The notes: a model not told the origin generated them from the letters alone. 64,000 bases of DNA from an uncultured Oscillospiraceae bacterium (GCA_934589525.1 CAKTOB010000004.1:1-64000); one strand, 5' to 3'. Counted from the first letter of the stretch, positions 1-8,204 are shown. A program made the numbers and translations.

Positions 1-141
1 TTGAGTATATCAAATCTGTAAACCATGTGATTGCACAATCTGTAAAGTATGTTACTGCACTATACAAACCTGCCGCCATCCGGCCCTGGGGGCCGGAGTC
101 GTGGTACGTTTGTGTCTGCCACAATCAAAGCAAAAAACGTC

Positions 142-268
142 TGTCATTCCGACCGGAGCGAAGCGGAGTGGAGAAATCCACCCAAGTAGCAAAAATAACC
201 TGCGTAAGGTAAAGCTTGCTACTTGGGAAAATCCCTCCACTCCATTTCATGACCGTCGGGATGACATG
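142..268 (+). repeat. Palindromic intergenic element, copy 1
   Basis: About 127 bp. It begins TGTCATTCCGACC and ends with the near-complement GTCGGGATGACAT. An inner inverted repeat pairs GGAGTGGAGAAATCCACCCA with TTGGGAAAATCCCTCCACTC, so the whole unit could fold into one long hairpin. Four more copies lie at 4576, 22269, 22587 and 49402. It carries no gene, so it is either a non-autonomous mobile element (MITE-like) or a structured intergenic repeat. Confidence 0.85.
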
Positions 269-401
269 TCGGGGGGTGGTACCATTCAACCGCACGGGTT
301 ATATCCGAAACGTTGCATGGCGATGAATCATCGCCGCTACATTGGGTGATACCATATAGTGGGTGGTACCATTCAACCACATGGGTGATACTTTGCAACG
401 T

Positions 402-462
402 CCCCGGAACGGCACATAGGCCGTTCCCTACAGTTTCGCTGGTTGGTGTATTTTTGAACCAA
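402..462 (+). repeat. Second intergenic repeat family, copy 1
   Basis: The core GGAACGGCACATAGGCCGTTCC is itself an inverted repeat (GGAACGGC/GCCGTTCC) and is followed by CTACAGTTTCGCTGG. The same unit recurs at 4868-4928 and inverted at 22009-22077. Confidence 0.75.
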
Positions 463-494
463 CGGATTTCAAAACTGGGCACGTCCGTCCTCTG

Positions 495-522
495 ACAATT
501 GTCAATTGTCCATTGTCAATTT
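495..522. repeat. TTGACAA-type heptamer repeat
   Basis: Tandem short units TGTCAAT/TTGACAA with a central variant (TGTCCAT). Near-identical arrays occur at 4989-5022, 19222-19255, 21877-21910 and 49213-49243, always in the gap beside a coding region. Confidence 0.7.
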
Positions 523-547
523 GATCGTCTCCCTTTTGCGTTCTTTG

Positions 548-576
548 TTGCTTTCCCCGCTTTCGTCTGGTATACT
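548..576 (+). promoter_or_regulatory. Promoter of the isochorismatase-like gene
   Basis: TTGCTT at 548-553, a 17-bp spacer and TATACT at 571-576. It lies about 40 bp before the ATG at 616. Confidence 0.65.
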
Positions 577-615
577 GATACCGGACATCATACGGAAAAG
601 GCAGGCGTGAACGCT

Positions 616-1119
616 ATGAATTATTTGATCGTTATTGACATGCAGGTGGACTTTATTTCCGGCTCTTTGGGCTCGGATCGGGCTCGGGCTATTGTGCCCA
701 AGGTTGTGGAGCTGGTAAAGAATTTTGACGGCAAGGTGTTTTTCACCCGGGATACCCATGGGAAGAACTATCTGCGGACTCAGGAGGGGCGGAATTTGCC
801 GGTGGAGCATTGCATCCAGGGCACCCCTGGGTGGCAGATTTGCCCGGAGCTGCGGGAGAAAGCCCAAAATATTGTGGACAAGCTGAGCTTTGGCAGCATC
901 TCCCTTCCTCGGCTGCTGGCCCAGGAGGGGACGCCGGAGTCTATTACTCTGTGCGGGCTGTGTACGGACATTTGCGTGATCTCCAACGCCATGATCCTGA
1001 AAAGCGCCTTCCCGGAGACCCCCATTCGGGTGGTTTCCGGGGCTTGCGCCGGTGTGACGGAAAAGAGCCACGAAACGGCTCTGGCTGCCATGGAGGCGGT
1101 GCAGATCAATGTGATTTAA
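616..1119 (+). CDS. Cysteine hydrolase of the isochorismatase/nicotinamidase family
   Basis: A 167-residue single-domain hydrolase, close to the usual length of this family, which cleaves amide or ether bonds through a Cys-Asp-Lys triad. Visible candidates are Asp8 in IDMQVDF, a Lys in the VDKLSFGS segment, and the nucleophilic Cys in LCGLCTDICV. The ATG at 616 is preferred because homologues begin right at the hydrophobic strand YLIVIDMQ and the promoter ends at 576; a GTG nine bases upstream is possible. It stands alone, closed by a terminator at 1139. Nicotinamidase is one option, but the metal-binding His residues were not identified with certainty, so the substrate is left open. Confidence 0.88.
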   Translation: MNYLIVIDMQVDFISGSLGSDRARAIVPKVVELVKNFDGKVFFTRDTHGKNYLRTQEGRNLPVEHCIQGTPGWQICPELREKAQNIVDKLSFGSISLPRLLAQEGTPESITLCGLCTDICVISNAMILKSAFPETPIRVVSGACAGVTEKSHETALAAMEAVQINVI

Positions 1120-1138
1120 GCGAGGGCCTAATAAAAAG

Positions 1139-1185
1139 CACCGGGGCGGATCGGGTTTTGTACCGATTCGCCCCGGTGTTGATTT
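1139..1185. terminator. Bidirectional terminator
   Basis: A GC-rich stem (CACCGGGGCGGATCGG paired with CCGATTCGCCCCGGTG) with a short loop. T-rich runs follow it on both strands, so it can end both the hydrolase (+) and htrA (-) transcripts. Confidence 0.85.
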
Positions 1186-1214
1186 TGGGTGGAGGTTATT
1201 TGCGTTTCCCTTAC

Positions 1215-2561
1215 TTAATACCCGCCGAAGCCCCAGCCGAAGGGGAAGGTGCCGTAGCCCTGAGAGCCCTGGGAGCTCCTGGAGCTCTGCTGCTGGACGG
1301 ACTGGCTTTCCTCATTGGCGGACTGGACCTGGCGGCCCACGGTGACGGTGATGGTCAGGGTCTCACCCTGGCGGTAGACGGTGAGGGTCAGCTCGTCGCC
1401 GGGGTTGGACGCCCGAACCAGCTTGACCAAATCGTTTTGGGTAGTGATCTCCGTTTCATTTGCCTTGGTGATGATGTCATTGACCTGAAGTCCGGCGGCC
1501 TCTGCGGGGCTGTCCTTGGTGATGGTCTGGACGGCAGCACCGGCTGGCAAACCGTACTTCTGGGTCTCGGAGCTGACGGTCAGAACGCCGACGCCGATAT
1601 AGGGCTTTTCAATATAGCCGTTCTCGATGATGCTCTTGACGATGTTATACACATGGTTCATGGGGATGGCGAAGCCGATGTTGTCAACGGATGCGGTGGA
1701 GGAGGAAGAAGAGCTGGAATACTTGGCGTTGGTGATGCCGATGACCTCCCCGTGCATGTTGAACAGGGCGCCGCCGGAGTTGCCGGAGTTGATGGCGCAG
1801 TCGGTCTGGATCAGGTCCATGGTGGAGCCCTGGGAAATGGTGACTTCCCGGTCCAGGGCGCTGATGATGCCGGAGGTTTCCGAGAAGGTCAGCTCGCCCA
1901 AGGGGTTGCCGATGGCCACCACCTCATCGCCTACGTTCAGCTTGTCAGAATCCCCGATGACCACAGGAGTCAGGCCTTCGGCCTCGATTTTCAGCACGGC
2001 CACGTCGTTGCTCTCGTCAAAGCCCACCACCTTGGCATCGTAATTGGTGCCGTCATAGGTGGAGACGGTGATGGAGGTGGCACCGGAGACCACATGGTAG
2101 TTGGTCAGGATGTAGCCGTCATCGGAGAAGATGAAGCCGGAGCCCGCGGCGGCGCCGGTGGTCTGCTGGCCCCAGAAGTTGGTGGTCACGAGACTTGTAA
2201 CAATGCCCACGGTGGAGTTTACATTGGCGGCGTAGACCTCCGCGGCGGTCAGGGTCTTGGAGGAATCGATTTCCTGAATTTTCAGAGCCGAGGTCTCCCG
2301 GACGCCTTTCATCACCGTAGAAACGCCGTCAGAGTACACGGTCTCCCCCTTGCCGCCCTGGGCGAGCTTGGTGCCTAGGAACGCACCGCCAACACCGCAG
2401 CCGCCGCCTACCAGGGCGCAGCACAGCACCAGGGCCACAGCCCCCTTGCCGCCCTTATTCTTCTTGGGGGCCTTGGGAGGAATGGGGGGCATACCGGTGT
2501 TTTCCGGAGCCTCCGGGGCACGGTGTTCCTCGTAAATGGAATCGTCATAGTATTCGCTCAT
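1215..2561 (-). CDS. HtrA/DegP-like membrane-anchored serine protease with PDZ domain
   Basis: A 448-residue S1C-family protease for quality control of misfolded extracytoplasmic proteins. Residues 1-40 are charged and cytoplasmic, 41-63 form a membrane anchor, and the trypsin-like domain follows with the triad His156 (TNYHVV), Asp186 (SNDVAVL) and Ser262 (GNSGGAL). A PDZ domain spans roughly 325-420, and the tail is rich in Ser, Gln and Gly. The start at 2561 is chosen because AGGAGCTGTAAAGATT precedes it; an upstream in-frame ATG lacks such a site. The gene is monocistronic and diverges from the phosphate transporter. The paralogue class (HtrA, HtrB, YyxA) cannot be assigned. Confidence 0.93.
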   Translation of the reverse strand: MSEYYDDSIYEEHRAPEAPENTGMPPIPPKAPKKNKGGKGAVALVLCCALVGGGCGVGGAFLGTKLAQGGKGETVYSDGVSTVMKGVRETSALKIQEIDSSKTLTAAEVYAANVNSTVGIVTSLVTTNFWGQQTTGAAAGSGFIFSDDGYILTNYHVVSGATSITVSTYDGTNYDAKVVGFDESNDVAVLKIEAEGLTPVVIGDSDKLNVGDEVVAIGNPLGELTFSETSGIISALDREVTISQGSTMDLIQTDCAINSGNSGGALFNMHGEVIGITNAKYSSSSSSSTASVDNIGFAIPMNHVYNIVKSIIENGYIEKPYIGVGVLTVSSETQKYGLPAGAAVQTITKDSPAEAAGLQVNDIITKANETEITTQNDLVKLVRASNPGDELTLTVYRQGETLTITVTVGRQVQSANEESQSVQQQSSRSSQGSQGYGTFPFGWGFGGY

Positions 2562-2723
2562 AATCTTTACAGCTCCTTTTGCTGGTATCTTTTGTTTACG
2601 TCCATACTGTACCACGCAATTCTGAAAAGAAACTTAAAATAGCTTTGAACGATTTGTGAATTCTGACCCGCCGGAAAAAGAACAGGCAATTTCCCCAAAA
2701 AACGCCCAAATGTGAAAAAATTG

Positions 2724-2752
2724 TTGCAATGCCGTCTAAGCACTGGTATACT
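2724..2752 (+). promoter_or_regulatory. Promoter of the Na/Pi cotransporter gene
   Basis: TTGCAA at 2724-2729, a 17-bp spacer and TATACT at 2747-2752. The GTG start is 55 bp downstream. Confidence 0.7.
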
Positions 2753-2806
2753 TGTATAGAATGTGTATAACGGGTTTTACACAGATTCCATATAGGGGGT
2801 ACCTTC

Positions 2807-4429
2807 GTGAGTATATCCAATATCATCTCGCTGTTAGGCGGTCTGGGCGCATTCCTCTTCGGTATGAAGTATATGGGTGACGGCCTGGAAATGGCCGCCG
2901 GGTCCCGGATGAAAGATCTGCTGGAAAAGCTGACCCGGAACCGGTTTATGGGCTTTTTGCTGGGCGTACTGGTGACGGTGGTCATCCAGTCCTCCTCCGC
3001 CACCACCGTCATGGTCATGGGCTTTATCAACGCCGGGATCATGGATCTGGCCCAGGCCACCGGCGTGATCTTCGGTGCCAACATCGGTACCACCATCACC
3101 AGCGTTCTGATCGCCCTGGATGTCTCCGGCATTGCGCCGTTCTGCATTTTCATTGGGGCCTTCCTCATGCTCTATTCCAAAAAGAAGCAGACCAAGCACA
3201 TCGGCCAGATCATTCTGGGCTTCGGTCTTCTCTTCCAGGGACTGCACACCATGTCCGGGGCCATGAAGCCTCTCAAAGACGTGGTTTGGTTCCAGACCTT
3301 TATTATGAACGCCAAAAATCCCCTGCTGGGCATTCTGGTGGGCGCGGCCCTGTGCGCCGTGATCCAGAGCTCCTCGGCGGCGGTGGGTATTTTGCAGGCC
3401 CTGGCCATGCAGGGGCTGATGCCGCTGTACTTTGCCTCCTTCCTGGTCTGCGGCATCAACATCGGCTCCGCCATGCCCACCATCCTGGCCTCTATGAACG
3501 CCCGGAACAACGCCAAACGGGCGGCTATGATCTATCTCATCAACAACCTGGTGGGTGCGGTGATCATGACGGTGGTGACCCTGGCCCTGCCCTATACCCA
3601 GTGGGTGGAGGCCCTGGTGCCGGACCCCATGTTCCAGGTGTCTTTGGTGCATATCATCTTTAAGGTGGTCTCCGCCGCGGTGCTGCTGCCCCTGACCAAT
3701 CAGGTGGTGCGGCTGACCTACTTCCTGGTGCCCAAGCAGAAGCACGAGGATGCCTGCCGCCTGGAGTTCATCGACGTGAACCTGGTGGGCTCTCCCAGCG
3801 TGACCCTGCTGCAGATCCGCAACGAGGTGGAGCGCATGAGTGGCCTGGTCCGGGAGAACCTGCGCCTTTCCATGGATGCGTTGCTTGCGGGAAAGGTGGC
3901 CGATGCCAAGCAAATTGAAGAAAACGAATCGGTCATTGACTATCTGACCGATGCCATCAGCGACTATCTGGTGAAGCTCAACGTCCGGGAGATGTCCGAC
4001 CGGGATGCTCAGTACGTGAACCACGTCTTCCAGGCCCTGTCGGACCTGGAGCGGATCGGTGACTACGCCGAGCACCTGCAGCAGCTGACGGAGCAGCAGG
4101 ACGAAAAGGGCGTTTCCTACACCCAGCCTGCCATGACGGAGCTGAAAACCATCACGGACAACGCCATGAGCCTCTTCGACCGGGCGGTGGCCTCCTTCTA
4201 TCAGCAGAACATCCACTTGGACGAGCTCAAGCGCATGACCAAGACCCAGCGTCTGATCCGCAAGCTCACCAGCCAGTCCCAGCTGAACCACATGGAGCGG
4301 CTGCGCACGGGAGAATGCAGCGTCGAAGCCGGCATCCTCTTCGGCGAGATCCTCAACTCCCTGAACCGTATCGGTGGCCACGCCATCAACATCGCCGAGG
4401 CCGCGACCATGCCCCAGAATCTGGAATGA
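2807..4429 (+). CDS. Na+/phosphate cotransporter with C-terminal PhoU-like domain
   Basis: A 540-residue membrane protein of the bacterial NptA/PNaS family, predicted to import phosphate with sodium. The N-terminal ~310 residues contain two related halves, each with the QSSSA signature (VVIQSSSATT and AVIQSSSAAV) typical of the two Na_Pi_cotrans repeats. From about residue 340 the protein becomes helical and charged, as in PhoU domains. The start is GTG at 2807 with AGGGGG upstream. It is a single-gene unit with its own promoter and terminator. The family call is secure; phosphate as the substrate is inferred from the family. Confidence 0.93.
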   Translation: MSISNIISLLGGLGAFLFGMKYMGDGLEMAAGSRMKDLLEKLTRNRFMGFLLGVLVTVVIQSSSATTVMVMGFINAGIMDLAQATGVIFGANIGTTITSVLIALDVSGIAPFCIFIGAFLMLYSKKKQTKHIGQIILGFGLLFQGLHTMSGAMKPLKDVVWFQTFIMNAKNPLLGILVGAALCAVIQSSSAAVGILQALAMQGLMPLYFASFLVCGINIGSAMPTILASMNARNNAKRAAMIYLINNLVGAVIMTVVTLALPYTQWVEALVPDPMFQVSLVHIIFKVVSAAVLLPLTNQVVRLTYFLVPKQKHEDACRLEFIDVNLVGSPSVTLLQIRNEVERMSGLVRENLRLSMDALLAGKVADAKQIEENESVIDYLTDAISDYLVKLNVREMSDRDAQYVNHVFQALSDLERIGDYAEHLQQLTEQQDEKGVSYTQPAMTELKTITDNAMSLFDRAVASFYQQNIHLDELKRMTKTQRLIRKLTSQSQLNHMERLRTGECSVEAGILFGEILNSLNRIGGHAINIAEAATMPQNLE

Positions 4430-4473
4430 TCCGGGTGCTCCCCGGCCGGGGCATGTCTTCCTGAAGAAAACGT

Positions 4474-4512
4474 CCTCCGCGTCACAAAATGTGTGACGCG
4501 GAGGGCTTTTTT
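4474..4512 (+). terminator. Rho-independent terminator of the phosphate transporter gene
   Basis: The stem CCTCCGCGTCAC/GTGACGCGGAGG with a short AAAATGT loop is followed by GCTTTTTT. Confidence 0.9.
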
Positions 4513-4575
4513 GCGGATCATCCCATCCGCCTGCATGACAAGACGTAAGGAAAAGGGGACCGGTGGCACTCGACA

Positions 4576-4702
4576 TGTCATCCCGACCGAAATGAAATGG
4601 AGCGGAGGGATCTACCCCAGTAGCAGATTTTACCTTACGTCGGTTATTTCTGCGACTTGGGTGGATTCCTCTACTCCGCTTCGCTCAAGGCCTGAATGAC
4701 AA
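4576..4702 (-). repeat. Palindromic intergenic element, copy 2
   Basis: The same ~127-bp unit as at 142-268 in opposite orientation. It begins TGTCATCCCGACCG and ends AAGGCCTGAATGAC, with inner arms GGAGCGGAGGGATC and GATTCCTCTACTCC. Confidence 0.85.
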
Positions 4703-4867
4703 TGGGGATACATTTCTACGGATTCGCCCATTGTTTGTGCAATGTTTCACGCCGCCCCGCGGCCCTCATCAGGCTCGCCCAGGCGAGCCAGCTTCCCCCA
4801 AGGGAAGCTCTTGTATCGTGTTGTGGGGTGCACCGCTTAAATCTGACGTTTTTATAACCGGAAAGTT

Positions 4868-4928
4868 TCCGGAACGGCACATAGGCCGTTCCCTACAGTT
4901 TCGCTGGAAGGTCTGTTTTTTCAACCGT
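4868..4928 (+). repeat. Second intergenic repeat family, copy 2
   Basis: CCGGAACGGCACATAGGCCG followed by TTCCCTACAGTTTCGCTGG, matching 402-462 almost exactly. Confidence 0.75.
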
Positions 4929-4988
4929 CGTGGTTAAAAAACGACCTTTTTGACCCCTGCGGACAACCGGGACCACGCCCGAAATGCA

Positions 4989-5022
4989 AAATTGTCAATT
5001 GTCCATTGTCAATTGTCAATTT
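4989..5022. repeat. TTGACAA-type heptamer repeat
   Basis: Consecutive TTGTCAA units with one TGTCCAT variant, running right up to the stop codon of the ABC ATPase gene. Confidence 0.7.
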
Positions 5023-5814
5023 TCAGTGCTCCCCTGCGCTGAAGAGCATTCGGTCGCTTTCTACCTGGAACGCTTTCAGCAGTTCCTCCGGGGTCATGGC
5101 GGCCCGGGTTTCGCCTGACAGCTCCAGGATGATTTGGCCGTCTTTCATCATGACGGTGCGGTTGCCGAGCTTCAGGGCGGAGGGGACGTTGTGGGTGATC
5201 ATCAGGCAGGTGATGTGGTTTTCCGCCACGATTTTCTTCGTCAGCGCCAGCACCTTTTCTGCGGTGGCCGGGTCCAATGCGGCGGTGTGTTCGTCCAGGA
5301 GCAGGAGCTTGGGGGTCACCAGGGTGGCCATCAGCAAGGTCAACGCCTGGCGCTGGCCCCCGGACAGCAGGCCTACGGGGTGGTCCATCCGGTCTTCCAG
5401 GCCCAGGCCCAGCATGGAGAGCCGTTCCCGGAACTCCTGCCGGTCCTTTTTGGTAATGGTTGAAAAGGGGGAGCGGCTGTGGCTGGCCCGGAGGTAGGCC
5501 AGGGCCAGATTTTCCTCAATGGTCATATTGGGGGCGGTGCCACGGAGGGGGTCCTGGAAGAGGCGGCCGATAAACTTGCCCCGCTTGTAGTCCGGCATCT
5601 GGGTGATGTCCCGGCCGTCTAAGATCACGCTGCCCCGGTCCAGGGGGAAGGAACCGGCAATGGCTCCGAAGAGGGTGGATTTTCCAGCGCCGTTGGAGCC
5701 CAGCACCGTGACAAAATCCCCGGCATCCAGGTGGAGGTTCACTCCTTGCAGGGCCTTTTTTTCATTGACCGTGCCTTTTCCGAAGGTTTTTTCCAAATTG
5801 GTCAGGGTCAGCAT
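5023..5814 (-). CDS. trpZ: ABC transporter ATP-binding protein of a tryptophan-type importer
   Basis: A 263-residue ATPase with Walker A GSNGAGKST near residue 39, signature LSGGQRQ near 150 and Walker B LLLLDEH. The DEHTAALDP form is typical of the ATPase that accompanies PF04392-type binding proteins. It starts one base after the permease stop and is the third gene of the minus-strand binding protein-permease-ATPase operon under the UGG T-box at 7852-8112. It energises uptake of tryptophan or a related compound, inferred from the riboswitch. The symbol follows trpXYZ usage; the ABC call is certain and the substrate is likely. Confidence 0.85.
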   Translation of the reverse strand: MLTLTNLEKTFGKGTVNEKKALQGVNLHLDAGDFVTVLGSNGAGKSTLFGAIAGSFPLDRGSVILDGRDITQMPDYKRGKFIGRLFQDPLRGTAPNMTIEENLALAYLRASHSRSPFSTITKKDRQEFRERLSMLGLGLEDRMDHPVGLLSGGQRQALTLLMATLVTPKLLLLDEHTAALDPATAEKVLALTKKIVAENHITCLMITHNVPSALKLGNRTVMMKDGQIILELSGETRAAMTPEELLKAFQVESDRMLFSAGEH

Positions 5815-5815
5815 G

Positions 5816-6688
5816 TTATACCCCTCCTTTCTTTTCCGCCCGCAAAGCCGGAAGGCCGATGGCCAAGGCCACGATCACGGCGGAGATCAGCTTCAGGCAC
5901 TCGCTGGGCAAGTCCAGCCGCAGGGCAATGGCGATGATGAACCGGTAGAGAATGCTGCCAATCACCGCTCCAAAGGCCTTCTTTCCGATGCTGCCCTTTT
6001 TGGTCAGGGTCTCTCCGATGATCAGGGAGGCCAGACCGATGATGACCATGCCGGTGCCCAGGTTGATGTCCGCGGTCTTCTGGTACTGGGCCAGCAGCGC
6101 CCCGGACAGGGCCGTCAGGGCGTTGGCCATGCACAATCCCACGGTGACGGTAAAGGCCGTGTTGATGGAGCTGGCCCGGACCATGTCCGGGTTGTCCCCC
6201 GTGGCCCGGATGGAAAGTCCCAGCCGGGTCTTTAAAAACAGCACCAGAAGCCCGGCGGTAAGCACCGCCAGCGCCGCCGCTGGGAGCAGCCGGTAGTAGC
6301 GAGCTAAAAAGGGCTTTAGCACCGTGAACACCGTGGGGGCTTTCAGCATGCTGACGTTGGAGGAAAAGCCCATGACCGCCAGATTCACCGTATACAGCCC
6401 CGTATTGGTGATGATGCCGGCTAAGATGGAGGGGATCCGCATTTTGGTCTGCAAAAAGGCGGTGATGAAGCCCGCGGCGGCGCCGGCGACCATGGCCAGG
6501 GGCATGGCCAGGAAGGGGTGGCCCGCCACGGCTACGGTGGCAGACACGGCGCAGCCCAGGGTAAAGGCCCCGTCGGTGGTCATATCCGCAATGTTCAAGG
6601 TTTTGTAGCTCAAAAACAGGGCCAGGGCAACCAGGGCGTAAATACAGCCCAATTCCAGGGCGCTGAAAACAAGGGCAGTTGAAATCAT
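5816..6688 (-). CDS. trpY: ABC transporter permease of a tryptophan-type importer
   Basis: A 290-residue integral membrane protein with about eight to nine hydrophobic segments. It resembles the LivH/LivM-like permeases that pair with PF04392 binding proteins; SYKTLNIADMTTDGAFTLG near the N-terminus is characteristic. The start is supported by AAAGGAGTCCACC. It lies 54 bp behind the binding-protein gene, with a hairpin in the gap, and abuts the ATPase gene. The predicted role is the membrane channel for tryptophan import, inferred from the shared T-box. Confidence 0.85.
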   Translation of the reverse strand: MISTALVFSALELGCIYALVALALFLSYKTLNIADMTTDGAFTLGCAVSATVAVAGHPFLAMPLAMVAGAAAGFITAFLQTKMRIPSILAGIITNTGLYTVNLAVMGFSSNVSMLKAPTVFTVLKPFLARYYRLLPAAALAVLTAGLLVLFLKTRLGLSIRATGDNPDMVRASSINTAFTVTVGLCMANALTALSGALLAQYQKTADINLGTGMVIIGLASLIIGETLTKKGSIGKKAFGAVIGSILYRFIIAIALRLDLPSECLKLISAVIVALAIGLPALRAEKKGGV

Positions 6689-6711
6689 GGTGGACTCCTT
6701 TACATTCTCAC

Positions 6712-6735
6712 AGGGGAGCCCCGAAAGGCTCCCCT
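6712..6735 (-). other. Intercistronic hairpin after the binding-protein gene
   Basis: AGGGGAGCC and GGGGCTCCCCT form a stem around a TTTC loop, between the binding-protein and permease genes. No T-run follows on the transcribed strand, so it more likely protects the upstream mRNA or causes partial read-through than fully terminates. Confidence 0.6.
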
Positions 6736-6742
6736 TATTTTT

Positions 6743-7732
6743 TTATTCCGTGGTGACTTCCTTTACGGTTCCGGCCATGGAGGAGAAGACACTGTAGTCT
6801 AGATTCAAAACCTTGGCAGTGTCGGTATTCACGGTGATGATGCCGCCGTCCATGACGTGGTACTTAGGGATCTCCCCGCCCAGGAGGATGTCTACGGCCA
6901 TATCGGCGGTGTAGGCCCCCAACTCACTGTAGTTCACGCCGCAGGTGGTGAAGGCCCCGGCGGTGACGAAGGAATCGGCACCGGTGTAGAAGGGAATGCC
7001 CGCCTCGTTGAAAATTTCCGCTACGGCACCGGCGGCAGCCATGACCGTATTGTCCGTGGGGGTGAACACCGCCTGGACCCGGCCCACCAGGGCGCTGGCG
7101 GCGGTGAGAATTTCATCGGCAGAGTTGCCGGTTTTTTCAATGTAGGCAATGCCCTTGGCATCTAAGTATTCCTTGGCCTGGGCAATGGGGGTGGCGGAAT
7201 TGATTTCGCTGTTGGAGTACAGCAGGCCCACGGTCTCCACCTCCGGCTGGACGGCAAAGAGCATATCCATGATCTGCTGGGTGTTCAGGGCATCGGAGGT
7301 GCCGGTGACGTTGGCAATGCCGGTGAGCTCCGAAGAAGCGGGGTCAGAGATGGCGGCGTAGATCACCGGGGTCTTCGTTTCCTCGGTGGCGGTGGCCATG
7401 GTGGTGGCGGCCAGGGTGGCAATGGGGAGGATGGCGTCATAGCCGTCGGAGACCACCTGGGCCCCGATCTGGTTCAGGACGGAAGCGTCGTTCTGGCCGT
7501 TGAATTCCTTGTAGGTGACGGTGATGTTCTTTTCCGCGGCCTTGGCATCCAGCTCCTTTTCCATGGCCAGACGGATCTCATCCAGGGAGCTGTGGTCCAG
7601 CTGCTGGACGATGGCGACTTTGAACTGGAGTTTCTGGGTATCGGTTTCCTGTTCCGGGGCGGTAGAGCCGCAGCCGGTAAAAGACAAAGTAACGAGAGAC
7701 AGGGCGCACAGCGCAGACAGAAGCTTTTTCAT
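6743..7732 (-). CDS. trpX: Tryptophan-type ABC transporter substrate-binding lipoprotein
   Basis: A 329-residue extracellular binding protein of the PF04392 (ABC_sub_bind) family. A lipoprotein signal peptide runs to the lipobox SFTGC with Cys21, followed by two alternating alpha/beta lobes. The start at 7732 is chosen because AAAAAGGAGTTCATTGTT precedes it and the signal peptide begins there; a longer open frame from 7810 would place 26 odd residues before the signal. It is the first full gene after the T-box leader, so tryptophan is the best substrate guess. Other members of the family bind other ligands, so the symbol is probable only. Confidence 0.85.
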   Translation of the reverse strand: MKKLLSALCALSLVTLSFTGCGSTAPEQETDTQKLQFKVAIVQQLDHSSLDEIRLAMEKELDAKAAEKNITVTYKEFNGQNDASVLNQIGAQVVSDGYDAILPIATLAATTMATATEETKTPVIYAAISDPASSELTGIANVTGTSDALNTQQIMDMLFAVQPEVETVGLLYSNSEINSATPIAQAKEYLDAKGIAYIEKTGNSADEILTAASALVGRVQAVFTPTDNTVMAAAGAVAEIFNEAGIPFYTGADSFVTAGAFTTCGVNYSELGAYTADMAVDILLGGEIPKYHVMDGGIITVNTDTAKVLNLDYSVFSSMAGTVKEVTTE

Positions 7733-7803
7733 AACAATGAACTCCTTTTTGATTTGAAAAATTTTGAAATTGACCGATGGCTTGATGAGGTTTCTTCTTG
7801 GTT

Positions 7804-7830
7804 TCACCATCGTTTCCCCGGATTTTTCAT
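7804..7830 (-). CDS. Putative 8-residue leader peptide ending in Trp
   Basis: Just after the T-box terminator, a strong site CAGGAGGG lies 8 bp before ATG. The frame is eight codons, reading MKNPGKRW, then TGA. The last sense codon is UGG, the codon also read by the T-box specifier. It ends about 70 bp before the trpX start. Expression and function are unproven. It could be a regulatory peptide for tryptophan, a translation primer, or chance. Confidence 0.45.
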   Translation of the reverse strand: MKNPGKRW

Positions 7831-7851
7831 TTTAATGTCCCTCCTGAAAAT

Positions 7852-7886
7852 TAAAAAAGCCCTTGTTCCCCCTATGGGGAACAAGG
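7852..7886 (-). terminator. T-box terminator hairpin
   Basis: CCTTGTTCCCC-ATA-GGGGGAACAAGG followed by GCTTTTTT. Its 5' arm overlaps the sequence that would pair with the T-box core to form the antiterminator. Confidence 0.9.
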
Positions 7887-8112
7887 ACAGAAATGATAAA
7901 TTCTGCGGTACCACCTTGTTTGCCGAAAAATTCGACCGCTCAGCACGGTGCCAACACACCGTCTGCCCCATAACGCAGGCATTGCGTCAGAAGATACTTG
8001 GGAACCCGTTCTCTCTGCCCTCGGCGGCCCATTTGCTGCTCCGCTTTTCGCCCCGCTCTCAGCCCCCGGGACTCTCTGTGGATGCGCTTACAGCTTTACT
8101 TCCGCTTCATAG
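7852..8112 (-). promoter_or_regulatory. T-box riboswitch with UGG (Trp) specifier
   Basis: The 3' part has the T-box core AAGGTGGTACCGC (7904-7916) and a terminator (7852-7886). In stem I, GCGG-AAGTAAA-GCTG pairs with CAGC-AAATGGG-CCGC: the AGTA side and the AAATGGG side face each other as the specifier loop, giving UGG at 8029-8031. The apical part carries ACAGAGAG, as in other T-boxes. Uncharged tRNA-Trp binding would favour the antiterminator and open the importer operon. T-box identity is close to certain; the codon comes from my manual fold. Confidence 0.92.
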
Positions 8113-8135
8113 GTTTGTCTTTTGAAGTTGGTTTG

Positions 8136-8164
8136 GTTATACCACCAATTTGTGCGTTTGTCAA
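8136..8164 (-). promoter_or_regulatory. Promoter of the T-box/trpXYZ operon
   Basis: TTGACA at 8164-8159, a 17-bp spacer and TATAAC at 8141-8136. The start of transcription would lie just before stem I of the T-box. Confidence 0.8.
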
Positions 8165-8204
8165 GAACTATTTTCCGCGACGGGTGGATTTATTCGGAGG
8201 CTCC

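Larger units (their letters stand above)
1..547. repeat. Gene-free repeat cluster
   Basis: I see no credible gene here. The stretch holds one ~127-bp palindromic element (142-268), short motifs around GGTACCATTCAACC (near 279 and 366), a GATGAATCATCGCCGC motif near 322-340, one copy of the GGAACGGCACATAGGCCGTTCC family (402-462), and TTGACAA-type heptamer repeats (495-522). Short open frames in it are translations of the repeats. Confidence 0.8.
4513..5022. repeat. Gene-free repeat stretch
   Basis: It contains palindromic element copy 2 (4576-4702), a second-family copy (4868-4928) and a TTGACAA-type array (4989-5022). I see no gene. Confidence 0.75.

Noticed and set aside
27..495. Several short open frames on both strands
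   Set aside because: They are translations of the palindromic and other repeats; near-identical peptides appear at 22 kb and 49.4 kb, and none has a ribosome site.
810..2378. Long plus-strand open frame across the hydrolase end and htrA
   Set aside because: It begins inside the hydrolase gene and reads antisense to a complete HtrA protease.
2834..4576. 580-codon open frame antisense to the Na/Pi transporter gene
   Set aside because: It is the shadow of GC-rich third positions; the product is low-complexity (Gly, His, Asp, Gln rich) and the plus-strand gene has clear motifs.
7733..7810. N-terminal extension of trpX from an ATG at 7810
   Set aside because: It would put 26 basic residues before a normal lipoprotein signal, and the strong ribosome site belongs to the ATG at 7732.
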